From: Acanthaster planci
Lineage: Eukaryota; Echinodermata; Asteroidea; Valvatida; Acanthasteridae
Direction: 5' to 3'
NCBI RefSeq assembly: GCF_001949145.1
Contig: NW_019091441.1
Location: forward strand, 508,057 to 572,056
DNA length: 64,000 nucleotides
Below the pieces are notes generated by a model. The model saw only the letters and a program-made list of their open reading frames with translations. It made no database searches and was not told where the DNA came from. Of the stretch, positions 58,201-64,000 are shown one piece after another; position 1 is the first letter of the stretch, and each line of letters opens with the position of its first letter. The translations under genes and the position numbers were made by a program.

Positions 58201-61048
58201 AGCCATAGAGCTTACAAGTACCAGCACCGGCACGGTGCAGACGACACAATCATGTGTTGGAGTGGTGCAATTTAGCATGTTTCCAGTGTAATTCGTTCAT
58301 TAAAAGCAAGCATTTGAAAAGGGTTGGGTAGGCATTTATTTTTCAGCACTTTTAATGATTAAGCCATTCTAAGAAGTTGCAAGTTCCAAGCAGAGGATTC
58401 CATTTCAAAGTGTTGATTCTGCAAATTCCGTCCGTTTTCAGCGATCACAGAAAATCATTGGCTCTACATTTGCACTAGTAAGCAGAAGGTCATACAGTAC
58501 CCTAGGTTTGAGGTCTACCCTAGCAAATTTATGATTTCTTTCCCACAATTCTGCAGCACTGAACATACTGGTATAGTGTTTCCTAAATGACATGAGCTAG
58601 GGACAAACAAAATTACTGAGTGAAACTGAAATAAGCATATTAAAAGCCCTGTTTGAAAGACTTTCAATTTGCTTCAAACTCACTCTCCCATTCCAACAAA
58701 GACATCGGTAAATAAAGAAAAAATACTCTCGATGCAAGCCTGTTTGCCCATGAAATCCCTGCACTCTCAGTGTGGCCTCCAATAACGGTAAAAGCAATGT
58801 GCTAGTTACATGTACTACATGCAAATTACCTGGCCCCATGACGGTTTCTCTCAAATGCTGACCAAATGCTTCTCTCGTTAAAACTGTTAAAAACTGTTGA
58901 ACTGGAACTCTAATTTCAAATTTGGAGCTTGTCTTGATACCAGTTGCTCTTCAACTACGCATGTGAACACTGAAAATCTCTAAAAAAAATTTATGAACAA
59001 AAAAGGCAGTCAAGTATTGGATCGTAACATACAAATTAAGTGGCCAGTAAATGTGTTTTTTAGCCATATTCATCTGTGCCTGTATAAAGGGTTTCTGATT
59101 CTGTCATATTTGATGTTTCAATATACCACCTTTCCAAAGATCTTCAGCACAGTCTTCTATGCATGACTGATGTGCTGACTTCATGGAAACACCTAAATGT
59201 TGTGCAAAAATTTTGCCAAACATGCCTCAAATTAAGCAAGGATTCCATCCCTGTGCAGGCAGGAAATGGTGGATTCCCTCATGATGAAAAACAAAAGACA
59301 CCAGTGTGTGCAAGTTCCACAAAACCAGTTTGCCGAGCCCCTTAAAAGATGTTGCCCCAAACTGCTATAACACTACCCGGAGTTTTCTAACACTTTCCCC
59401 GGCTCAAGTATTCATGTATACTTTAACTTGCCACTACATGTACATTTCTTCATGCCAGCCCCTGAGCACTGCCACGGTATTGCGTCACAGCATCTGAGGT
59501 GCCCCTCTCACAGATTACGCAAATCCAATTGCGGTGGCAGGGTGCCATGGCAACCACTTAGCACACCAAGGAATGCATTCTCATCTTAATGTAACGCCGT
59601 TGGGTTGTCATGCACTTAAGACTCCTACCAGTCAAATTTATTAACTTCACACAACTTCCCAGGGGTTACTCATTAACTAAACGATAAATCTTTTTTTCTT
59701 CCTTTCTTTTCAGTGCCTAAAAAGTATTGAGGAAGGTCAAGTTCAGAAGGGCTGGCTGTGCCAATGACAGCCAAGGATTGTCTTCACAAGAATTTGTATC
59801 ATGAAGTCATCCATTTCTGTTGGGTGAACTGCTGTGAGTGAACATTTAAGCCAAACGACCTCATCATGCAGATCCTCCTTCCTCCCCCATCCAAAAAAAA
59901 CAAAAACAAACCAAGATGGCACTATTTAAAAAAACAACAGAATCCTGACGAGATTTCTTTGCAATAGAAATTTACTGAAATCGGATTCTAAAAAAAGAAC
60001 TAAAAACTTACTGCACCGGTGCATGCAAAACCATTCTATCCAGTACATTGATTATTTATATTCTTGTAAACTACAAGTAAAGCTACCTGCAAACTAACAG
60101 ACCTGCCTCCTCTTATCCCTTCCAGTACAATATCAGTTATCATTTTCTTTAGTTAAAATAGTATGCTACAACTTGGATGAATCAACACTTCCCCCCCCCA
60201 GGAAATTATTCCCACCACTTGACCACCCATTACATGAAATCTTGACAAGCAGTTTACATCCAAGCACTACCTTTCCCTGTAGCTGTTGACTGAAGGCACC
60301 GCAAATATGCATATTTCCACATTTCTGAGCAAATCAGCAGAGCCACAAATGAACCAGTTGGTATTGTGAAGTCAAGCAACGTGTGAAAGGGCATGCAGTG
60401 CGCATGACTGATTTCAATTTCGTATGGGCACACAACCGTTGAGTGCAGCCGTTTCTACTGCAAACTTCTGAGAAAGCGTACTGCGTGGGCCAGCATCCAT
60501 CTTCTTACAGTGCACTTTCAATTCAGTGGGCAGTGCTTTGCAAATACAGTATGTGCAAAGTCTACAACCACAACAGTGTGGTTTTATGCAGTAATCATGA
60601 TATATAGCCGTAGGGCACTGGGTAATTCTTTGTGTGGCATTGATTTTGTTGACCAGTAGGCCTACTCAAGGATAGAGACTCAAGCATGCACCACTGTGTG
60701 TGCATTAATCACAGCACTATTTAAGAAATACAAACTGCTTTGCATCCCAATCTGAATGTCTATTCCTTACTGAGGTAGGACAATGAGCATGAGGATAAAA
60801 TCAGTGGTTATCATCTTTTGTCTGCCATAGGTCAGACTGGGCCTCACCTCAAACAGGTTCTCATCCTGATCAGTAAAGGTGGGGTTGAGAGCCGTCCCAA
60901 TCTTGTTGATCATCTCTGCCACACCCACAATCTTGTTCTGGCTGTTGTAGATGGGCTGGCATAGCAGCGTGTGCAACTTGAAGTCCATGTCTACCTCAGC
61001 GACCAGCTTGAACTTGGACTGCATATCAAACTTCTCAATGTTGATGGT
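19082..61048 (-). CDS. PDE5/6-like: cGMP-type phosphodiesterase (PDE5/6/11 family), 3' part of gene
   Basis: Thirteen - strand coding exons are placed by frame and GT-AG sites: 61048-60848, 55761-55618, 52881-52732, 39782-39675, 39099-38990, 36316-36229, 34096-33996, 32323-32246, 30984-30846, 29595-29512, 26009-25910, 25557-25371 and 19290-19082. About 400 residues run to MPVYK, then a variable end. In order: the C-terminal half of a GAF domain (LLCQPI...GVAEMINK), linker helix ([13 protein letters not shown]), then the catalytic domain with [40 protein letters not shown] and [10 protein letters not shown] (the invariant purine-binding Gln). Metal-binding His and Asp residues are all present, so the enzyme should be active in hydrolysing cyclic nucleotide; cGMP preference is inferred from the family. 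The C-terminus CLLL predicts prenylation and membrane attachment, as in PDE6 and its insect relative. Whether it is strictly PDE5, 6 or 11 is unclear: single invertebrate genes often correspond to several vertebrate ones. GAF-A and the N-terminus are beyond the window. Confidence 0.95.
19562..19657. repeat. Imperfect inverted repeat, about 96 bp
   Basis: Left half (atcacacgagcc...cggaacacagaat) pairs with the right half (attccttgttcc...gctcgtgat complement), and the centre gtgtctg/cagacac is self-complementary. It looks like a miniature inverted-repeat element or a folded ncRNA remnant. Superfamily unknown. Confidence 0.5.
24118..24156 (-). promoter_or_regulatory. Four AGGTCA-type half-sites spaced as DR5
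   Basis: On the - strand AGGTCA, AGGTCA, AGATCA and AGGTCA occur at 24156, 24145, 24134 and 24123 (5' ends), each separated by exactly five bases. Direct repeats with 5-base spacing are the consensus for retinoic acid receptor/RXR heterodimers. It could also be a simple 11-bp minisatellite. Function is inference. Confidence 0.45.
25371..25557 (-). CDS. PDE5/6-like: PDE alternative exon B: last catalytic helix plus charged coiled-coil-like tail
   Basis: Acceptor cttgcctag (AG 25559-25558), donor AAGG|GTGAGA (GT 25370-25369); 187 bases, phase 0 in, phase 1 out, exactly as exon A. Encodes [39 protein letters not shown] and a run rich in Glu and Lys ([17 protein letters not shown]) likely to be helical. 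Exon A lacks this charged extension. A second AG at 25552-25551, 7 bases downstream, would let exon A splice to this exon in frame. Confidence 0.88.
25910..26009 (-). CDS. PDE5/6-like: PDE alternative exon A: last catalytic helix
   Basis: Acceptor atcataccag (AG 26011-26010); donor GAGG|GTTAGG (GT 25909-25908), weaker than the others. 100 bases, phase 0 in, phase 1 out. Encodes [20 protein letters not shown] then [13 protein letters not shown], equivalent to the PxLDGxxxNRxxW helix that closes the catalytic domain in PDE5/6. It aligns gap-free with exon B over its first 26 residues with ten identities. Joined to the terminal exon it completes an Asp codon (E-D-EKAYLAK). Confidence 0.88.
26010..29511 (-). 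other. PDE intron before alternative exon A (3.5 kb)
   Basis: No further exon or mobile element recognised. A small inverted pair around 28139-28190 (gcgcaattacg / cgtaattgcg) is present. Confidence 0.7.
29512..29595 (-). CDS. PDE5/6-like: PDE exon: [10 protein letters not shown] purine-pocket motif
   Basis: Acceptor tttcacag (AG 29597-29596), donor AAG|GTAAGC (GT 29511-29510); 84 bases, 28 codons, phase 0 at both ends. Encodes [20 protein letters not shown] and AICMPVYK. The Gln in MQVGF is the invariant residue that grips the purine ring. It is the last exon shared by both predicted C-terminal forms. Confidence 0.97.
30753..30786. repeat. Perfect 15-bp hairpin next to a splice donor
   Basis: aaatgcacctgtgtc (30753-30767), loop tttt, then the exact reverse complement to 30786. 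It lies 58 bases downstream of the donor at 30845 in the transcribed (-) direction, so it would fold in the pre-mRNA. Confidence 0.7.
30846..30984 (-). CDS. PDE5/6-like: PDE exon: [12 protein letters not shown] motif
   Basis: Acceptor ccacacag (AG 30986-30985), donor ATA|GTAAGT (GT 30845-30844); 139 bases, phase 2 in, phase 0 out. Encodes [34 protein letters not shown] and REQLKEEPI. The aspartate of TACD is a metal ligand. A 15-bp perfect hairpin lies 60 bases beyond the donor in the next intron. Confidence 0.97.
30985..32245 (-). other. PDE intron
   Basis: A 161-codon open frame on the + strand (31213-31698) resembles nothing recognised and is probably chance. No other feature seen. Confidence 0.6.
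32246..32323 (-). CDS. PDE5/6-like: PDE exon: short catalytic-domain exon
   Basis: Acceptor tttttccgtag (AG 32325-32324), donor CTGAG|GTATGA (GT 32245-32244); 78 bases, completes Lys and leaves two bases into Arg. Encodes [18 protein letters not shown] and RHRDLL. The F-x-x-L-V segment and the D-W-x-x-x-x-H-R-D pattern resemble PDE11 and PDE5. Confidence 0.94.
32685..33396. repeat. Pair of related direct repeats
   Basis: 32685-32745 and 33333-33396 share gggcaagtaaa, ttgcctgaggaca, gtac and tgaaag in the same order and orientation. They are probably two copies of a short interspersed repeat, or the ends of one element with 590 bases between them. Confidence 0.5.
33496..33511 (-). other. Histone-type 3' stem-loop match
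   Basis: On the - strand GGTTCTTTTCAGAACC fits the replication-dependent histone stem-loop consensus GGYYYTTYTNARRRCC at every position, and AAAAAGAGAT follows about ten bases later, resembling a histone downstream element. No histone reading frame precedes it, so it is either a relic, part of a repeat, or chance. Confidence 0.35.
33996..34096 (-). CDS. PDE5/6-like: PDE exon: catalytic-domain helices
   Basis: Acceptor cttgaatag (AG 34098-34097), donor TTTAA|GTAAGC (GT 33995-33994); 101 bases, phase 0 in, phase 2 out. Encodes [19 protein letters not shown] and [10 protein letters not shown], the conserved ATDLALYF helix. Confidence 0.95.
34097..36228 (-). other. PDE intron with 24-bp minisatellite
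   Basis: No exon recognised. Contains a C/T-rich stretch, a G9 run near 35424 and the minisatellite at 35768-35836. Confidence 0.65.
35768..35836. repeat. Minisatellite, 24-bp unit, about three copies
   Basis: Unit gtcccttgacaaggccagtc plus acag begins at 35768, 35792 and 35816 and is essentially identical in each copy. The inner part cttgacaag is itself nearly palindromic. Confidence 0.9.
36229..36316 (-). CDS. PDE5/6-like: PDE exon: EHHHFDH motif
   Basis: Acceptor cttgcag (AG 36318-36317), donor GAG|GTGAGC (GT 36228-36227); 88 bases, completes a Lys codon and ends on a codon boundary. Encodes [20 protein letters not shown] and HCIMILNSE, the LEHHH region next to the active site. Confidence 0.96.
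36317..38989 (-). other. PDE intron (2.7 kb)
   Basis: Nothing recognised beyond AT-rich intronic sequence. Confidence 0.65.
38990..39099 (-). CDS. PDE5/6-like: PDE exon: HD signature ([10 protein letters not shown])
   Basis: Acceptor tatacccag (AG 39101-39100), donor CTGAA|GTAAGT (GT 38989-38988); 110 bases, enters in phase 0 and leaves two bases into a Lys codon. Encodes [20 protein letters not shown] and [16 protein letters not shown]: the class I phosphodiesterase signature HDxxHxxxxN that coordinates zinc and magnesium. Confidence 0.97.
39675..39782 (-). CDS. PDE5/6-like: PDE exon: YHNWRHAFN metal-site motif
   Basis: Acceptor ctttgtag (AG 39784-39783), donor AAG|GTAAGG (GT 39674-39673); 108 bases, 36 codons, phase 0. 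Encodes [20 protein letters not shown] and [15 protein letters not shown]. The histidine of YHNW is the catalytic acid, and the H of RHAFN belongs to the metal site in this family. It follows the largest visible intron (about 12.9 kb). Confidence 0.96.
48017..48275. repeat. GATC-dense palindromic repeat block
   Basis: About 15 GATC sites occur in 260 bases, mostly as the palindromes GGATCAGATCC and GGATCTGATCC, alternating with CCAATTGG-like palindromes. Roughly one GATC would be expected by chance. The block starts with gttcccactt and repeats agtgggaac at 48107-48115, so it may be several copies of a short inverted-repeat unit. Confidence 0.7.
48622..49701. mobile_element. Putative non-autonomous DNA element B (1.08 kb), nested in element A
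   Basis: Starts CAGGGCTTCATTTTAA and ends with its reverse complement TTAAAATGAAGCCCTG, giving 16-bp perfect terminal inverted repeats. CAGGG ends are common in hAT-type elements, but the 8-base flanks (agagacaa, agaaaacg) are not a clear duplication. Sub-terminal repeats built on gctctcctt occur at both ends. No convincing transposase is present. Confidence 0.65.
48657..48749. repeat. Near-perfect palindrome, 45-bp arms and 3-base loop
   Basis: 48657-48701 and 48705-48749 are reverse complements with one mismatch, centred on gcaatt-aaa-aattgc. It sits inside element B just inside its left end. Confidence 0.92.
51931..51956. repeat. Perfect 26-bp palindrome in alternating purine-pyrimidine tract
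   Basis: The segment equals its own reverse complement (atgtacacgtaca... and its mirror half). It ends a region from about 51870 dominated by alternating ac/gt steps, which can adopt cruciform or left-handed DNA. Confidence 0.85.
52732..52881 (-). CDS. PDE5/6-like: PDE exon: start of catalytic domain
   Basis: Acceptor cctttgcag (AG 52883-52882), donor GAT|GTAAGT (GT 52731-52730); 150 bases, 50 codons, phase 0 at both ends. Encodes [18 protein letters not shown] and [19 protein letters not shown], matching the first helices of the family's catalytic domain. Confidence 0.94.
52882..55617 (-). other. PDE intron (2.7 kb)
   Basis: Nothing recognised; AT-rich, with a 'tttattaaggtattgtt/cttac' direct duplication near 54121-54165. 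Confidence 0.65.
55618..55761 (-). CDS. PDE5/6-like: PDE exon: GAF-catalytic linker helix
   Basis: Acceptor tttcctttag (AG 55763-55762), donor AAG|GTAGGT (GT 55617-55616); 144 bases, 48 codons, phase 0 at both ends. Encodes [17 protein letters not shown] and [14 protein letters not shown], the long helix connecting the last GAF to the catalytic domain, strongly conserved in PDE5, 6 and 11. Confidence 0.95.
55762..60847 (-). other. PDE intron (5.1 kb)
   Basis: No exon recognised. A GC-richer patch at 58100-58260 has no coding signal that I can support. Confidence 0.65.
60848..61048 (-). CDS. PDE5/6-like: PDE exon: GAF domain, C-terminal half
   Basis: Acceptor ctgccctctcag (AG 61050-61049), donor GAG|GTGAGG (GT 60847-60846); 201 bases, 67 codons, phase 0 at both ends. 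Encodes TINIEKFD..., [23 protein letters not shown] and [10 protein letters not shown], the closing strands of a GAF domain; in relatives the tandem GAFs bind cGMP and dimerise the enzyme. Being phase 0 to 0, the start is set only by splicing, and the preceding exon is outside the window or not recognised. Confidence 0.92.
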
Positions 61049-61176
61049 CTGAGAGGGCAGAAAGAGGGGCCAAAGCCATTTAGAGATGCAGACAAAGGAA
61101 ATGAACAGGAAAGAGATGGAGGAAATCTGGACAATGATGAAGTGCAACTAGAATCATTTAAGACTGTAGGAAAACT

Positions 61177-61236
61177 TCAATCAGGTGACACTTGAACCTC
61201 AATCAGGTGACACTTGAACCTCAATCAGGTGACACT
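61177..61236. repeat. Minisatellite, 22-bp unit, about 2.7 copies
   Basis: tcaatcaggtgacacttgaa plus cc starts at 61177, 61199 and 61221 with identical copies. It follows the GAF exon's acceptor region by about 130 bases on the upstream side. Confidence 0.9.
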
Positions 61237-63744
61237 GACTGCTCTCTTCATATTTACCAAGGAGTGACAATCATGGTGCACTCACAGAAATAACAAATGG
61301 GTCAGAAAAAAATGGATTGCCGGAGAACCGTTTCAAAATAAGTTCCTACCATTTAACATATGCATCATAGGAAAAAAGTTTTTAACCATTCAGAAATCTT
61401 TTACTGTATTCAGAAATCTGTCAAATGAGTTAAATATGAATTACTAATGCTCAATTACCATTTTTGCTAATTATCCAGGGAAGCCACGAAAGTCAAAAAT
61501 ATGAAAATAATATACCAAAACAAACACAAAGAAAATATGTAGTTTTCTTTCTTACAAGGAACACTCAGCGTAATGATGCGTAATTTTTGCCTTTCAGTTG
61601 ATGGTCCAACAATAATGTAGTGACCAATGAGATGGGAGTTATATTGTGAATGGCTTTGTCATAAAACCCTACTACAGCAGTTAAAATGCCGATTACTAAC
61701 AGAACGACTCATGCTCCTCTTTAACAGTTGAAAATTGATTTCTTTTATGCACTTGATCAGTTACATAACAAAACAGACAGTTGCCAATGGAACATACACA
61801 CAACAAAACTGGACTGAATGTTTTCCAAGATAGTCACATGCACTTTATGTACAGTCTCGTCACCGTCCAAACATTTCAGTCAGGAGAGACTGTCGAAAAT
61901 AATGAGATTTCATCTGGCAAGTGCTATCAACATTAAACAGCTGGTGATAACATCAACACCCTCGGCATCTTCTCAAGAGAGTGTTAAAAAAAGGGAGGGA
62001 CCTGCAGGGTTTTTGCATTCGTATTTCATGACAATTTTGCTGCCTCTCTGCACTGAGCTTACTGCAGCTTTTACAGCTCAGGCAGAATGCCCATTGCTCC
62101 TCACAGCTAAACGGTGCCGTTCCCTTACTATGCCACCAGTCAAGTCTGCTTTTGAAATGCCAACACAAAGAGATGCAGATAGGTTTTCCCCTGCAGTCAG
62201 GGCGATTCAATAATGGGGCGCGTGAGGCATGTTCAAGAAATGTTATATTAATGCCCGTCGGCACGTCCAGGACAATTTGTGCATGCTACAAAAGAGCCGT
62301 TCGACTGTCAGCGTTTCGCGGAGTCAACGGTGTACACATCTCATACATCATTCAGCAAATACTGTATTAATTTCAGCCCAGGAAATGTGAATTCCAGCTG
62401 GGGAAATATATATCGGAGTTAGACAAATGTGCCTTTCAACAAGGTCAGTTATTGCGATTGGCACAAACACACATGTACATGTACAAGAGTAACCAAGGCA
62501 AGGAAATAAACAGAAGTCCCTGTCGATTGAGCAAGACAAATACATCTTTGTTCTGTTTTGGATTTTTCCAGTTTAAATTATTTTTGTTGCTATAGTTATC
62601 ATTGCTTTTGTATTTTCAGTGCTAGAAGCGAGTATTTCCAATTCCTAATTTTCATCCTCTGTCACAGCTGCTGGCATAAGCCAACCCCTCTCCATTAAAT
62701 TCACGGAGTTACCCATGGATATAATTTCATCACCTTCATCATATTAGGGGAAACGTTATTTGATCAAGAGATATATTGAGGTTGTTGTCCCATTCCACTC
62801 CAAGTCCCTCTTCAAAGCTTTCTCTATGCAAGCAGGCATTTGCCATTTAATTGACAAAAACAATTTTCTCCAATCTCACATCTCTACATCATTCACTCCC
62901 TTTCAACCTGACACCCCCCCTCCACACACACCTACAAATGCTGTCAGACCCATTTTTTTCTGGGATTACCCTTTCACGTATTTCTTCTTCGCCTTCATTC
63001 CCCTCTTCATATCTACCGATACTGATCAGTAATACTGCCTAGACTCCCAACAAGTCCATCCATCTTAAACCAGAAGAAGATGGGGGGGGGAAAGAGGAGA
63101 AATTGCAGCTACTATCTGCAACAGCTAAGGGTCTGCCTAGCTGCGCGCCCCATACATGTGTGCGCGGACATCCACCTTCAATGTGCCGCTGCAGTACAAT
63201 CTTCCTGTGCTTTAATTTCAGCCCCGGCTAATGCAATAATGCTTGGCGGAGACAAATTGTATAGATTGGTATCTTGTCTATAAGCCCCCCCCCCAACCTC
63301 TCTCCTTTTCTCTGTATTACCCTCCCTTGCTGATCTGTCAGATAGGTGATTTGGCCCACTGCACAGTGCAATGACTACAGTATAATGGAGGGGCCAGGCT
63401 ACATATGGGCAGCCATATCCTACTCGTCACAACAGTCAAGTACCCTGTATTGCTGAAGAAATTCTGGCCAAATCTGGGTAGATTTGAATCCCATGCCAGC
63501 GTACAATTTGAACTCCTGTCACAAATAGCAAGCCCGGATGAGCTCTTCCATTACACAGTTGATGGCATTTCAAATAGAAATAGTTTCATCCTATTTTTCA
63601 TTCATTTAAGATCTTTAAATTTATAGGATGCAATTAACCCTTACAGATGCAATAAAGAAAGACAACTGTTGCTACCGAAAAATGACGTAATGACTTTTCA
63701 AAGGTCAGAGCGCCCAGCTTCTTCAAAAGTTTAGCGCGTCTGAC

Positions 63745-63963
63745 ATGTTCGGTGAACGTACACACTCAATAGTGTGCGTACGCTGCCTGCATCATAGTGA
63801 CTTGCAGCGGTGTCGGAGCTCCAAGGCAAGATTAACATTGCAAGAAGTTCTGCAGGAAACTGATGACAGTTATTCTGAAATTGAAGCTTTAGCTGATCTT
63901 GCAAGTGACACTGACGTTTCACAGGTAGTTATAGCGATGTTTAGAGACATTCTTGCGAACTAA
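63745..63963 (+). CDS. Unassigned 72-codon open frame, possibly transposon-derived
   Basis: Starts MFGERTHSIVC and contains KARLTLQEVLQETDDSYSEI, a basic patch followed by an acidic, serine-containing stretch, then a TAA at 63961-63963. The style (RLTLQEVL, then D/E/S) resembles the N-terminal region of piggyBac-derived proteins, but there is no catalytic domain and the similarity is weak. It may also be a host exon or chance. Confidence 0.2.
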   Translation: MFGERTHSIVCVRCLHHSDLQRCRSSKARLTLQEVLQETDDSYSEIEALADLASDTDVSQVVIAMFRDILAN

Positions 63964-64000
63964 AATGTGGCAAAGTACATCCAAAGTGACAACAAAAAAC

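Larger units (their letters stand above)
61049..64000 (-). other. PDE upstream intron (to window end)
   Basis: The exon encoding the first half of this GAF domain was not recognised here, so the intron probably runs beyond the window. Contains the minisatellite at 61177-61236, C-rich homopolymer at about 63286 and a short + strand open frame at 63745-63963. Confidence 0.5.

Noticed and set aside
1-64000. tRNA, rRNA, snRNA genes and CRISPR arrays.
   Set aside because: No B-box-like tRNA core in a foldable context, no rRNA-like block and no regularly spaced repeat array was recognised on either strand.

Overview
This window is animal nuclear DNA. It has long introns with GT-AG boundaries, AT-rich non-coding sequence and many decayed transposable elements. 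The protein families, the abundance of catgtacatgtac-type palindromes and the Ty3/Gypsy plus BEL/Pao content suggest a marine invertebrate. An echinoderm is my best guess, but that is inference and not proven here. Nothing prokaryotic is present: no operons, CRISPR arrays or IS elements.

Two host genes lie tail to tail. (1) Positions 659-4561, + strand: the last five coding exons of a FRA10AC1 homologue (nuclear, spliceosome-associated protein). All splice phases join cleanly, and the 5' exons lie before the window. (2) Positions 61048 down to 19082, - strand: the 3' part of a cyclic-nucleotide phosphodiesterase of the PDE5/6/11 type. It covers the second half of a GAF domain, the whole HD-type catalytic domain and a C-terminal tail ending in the prenylation motif CLLL. 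Twelve constitutive-looking exons plus a thirteenth, duplicated exon were placed to the base by reading frame and splice sites. The N-terminal part of the gene lies beyond 64000.

The most interesting host feature is in the PDE gene. Two neighbouring exons (26009-25910 and 25557-25371) encode alternative versions of the last catalytic-domain helix. They align without gaps, both start in phase 0 and both end in phase 1, so they are interchangeable. The second exon also has a second AG 7 nt downstream that would let both exons be joined in frame. This predicts isoforms with different C-terminal ends.

Between the genes (about 5.7-12.3 kb) is a transposon graveyard on the - strand: a BEL/Pao gag-protease remnant, a foldback element, a Tigger/pogo-type transposase remnant carrying a tiny TTAA-flanked palindromic insertion, and an internally deleted Ty3/Gypsy element (LTR end, primer-binding site, gag, zinc knuckles, protease, integrase fragment; reverse transcriptase lost). 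A 598-base assembly gap sits in its LTR region. From 12.3 to 19.1 kb there is no recognisable gene; part may be the PDE 3' UTR.

The PDE introns hold further structure: a nested pair of inverted-repeat elements at 48-50 kb with a near-perfect 45-bp-arm palindrome and a GATC-dense block, a four-copy DR5 array of nuclear-receptor half-sites at 24.1 kb, hairpins, minisatellites and a histone-type 3' stem-loop match at 33.5 kb.
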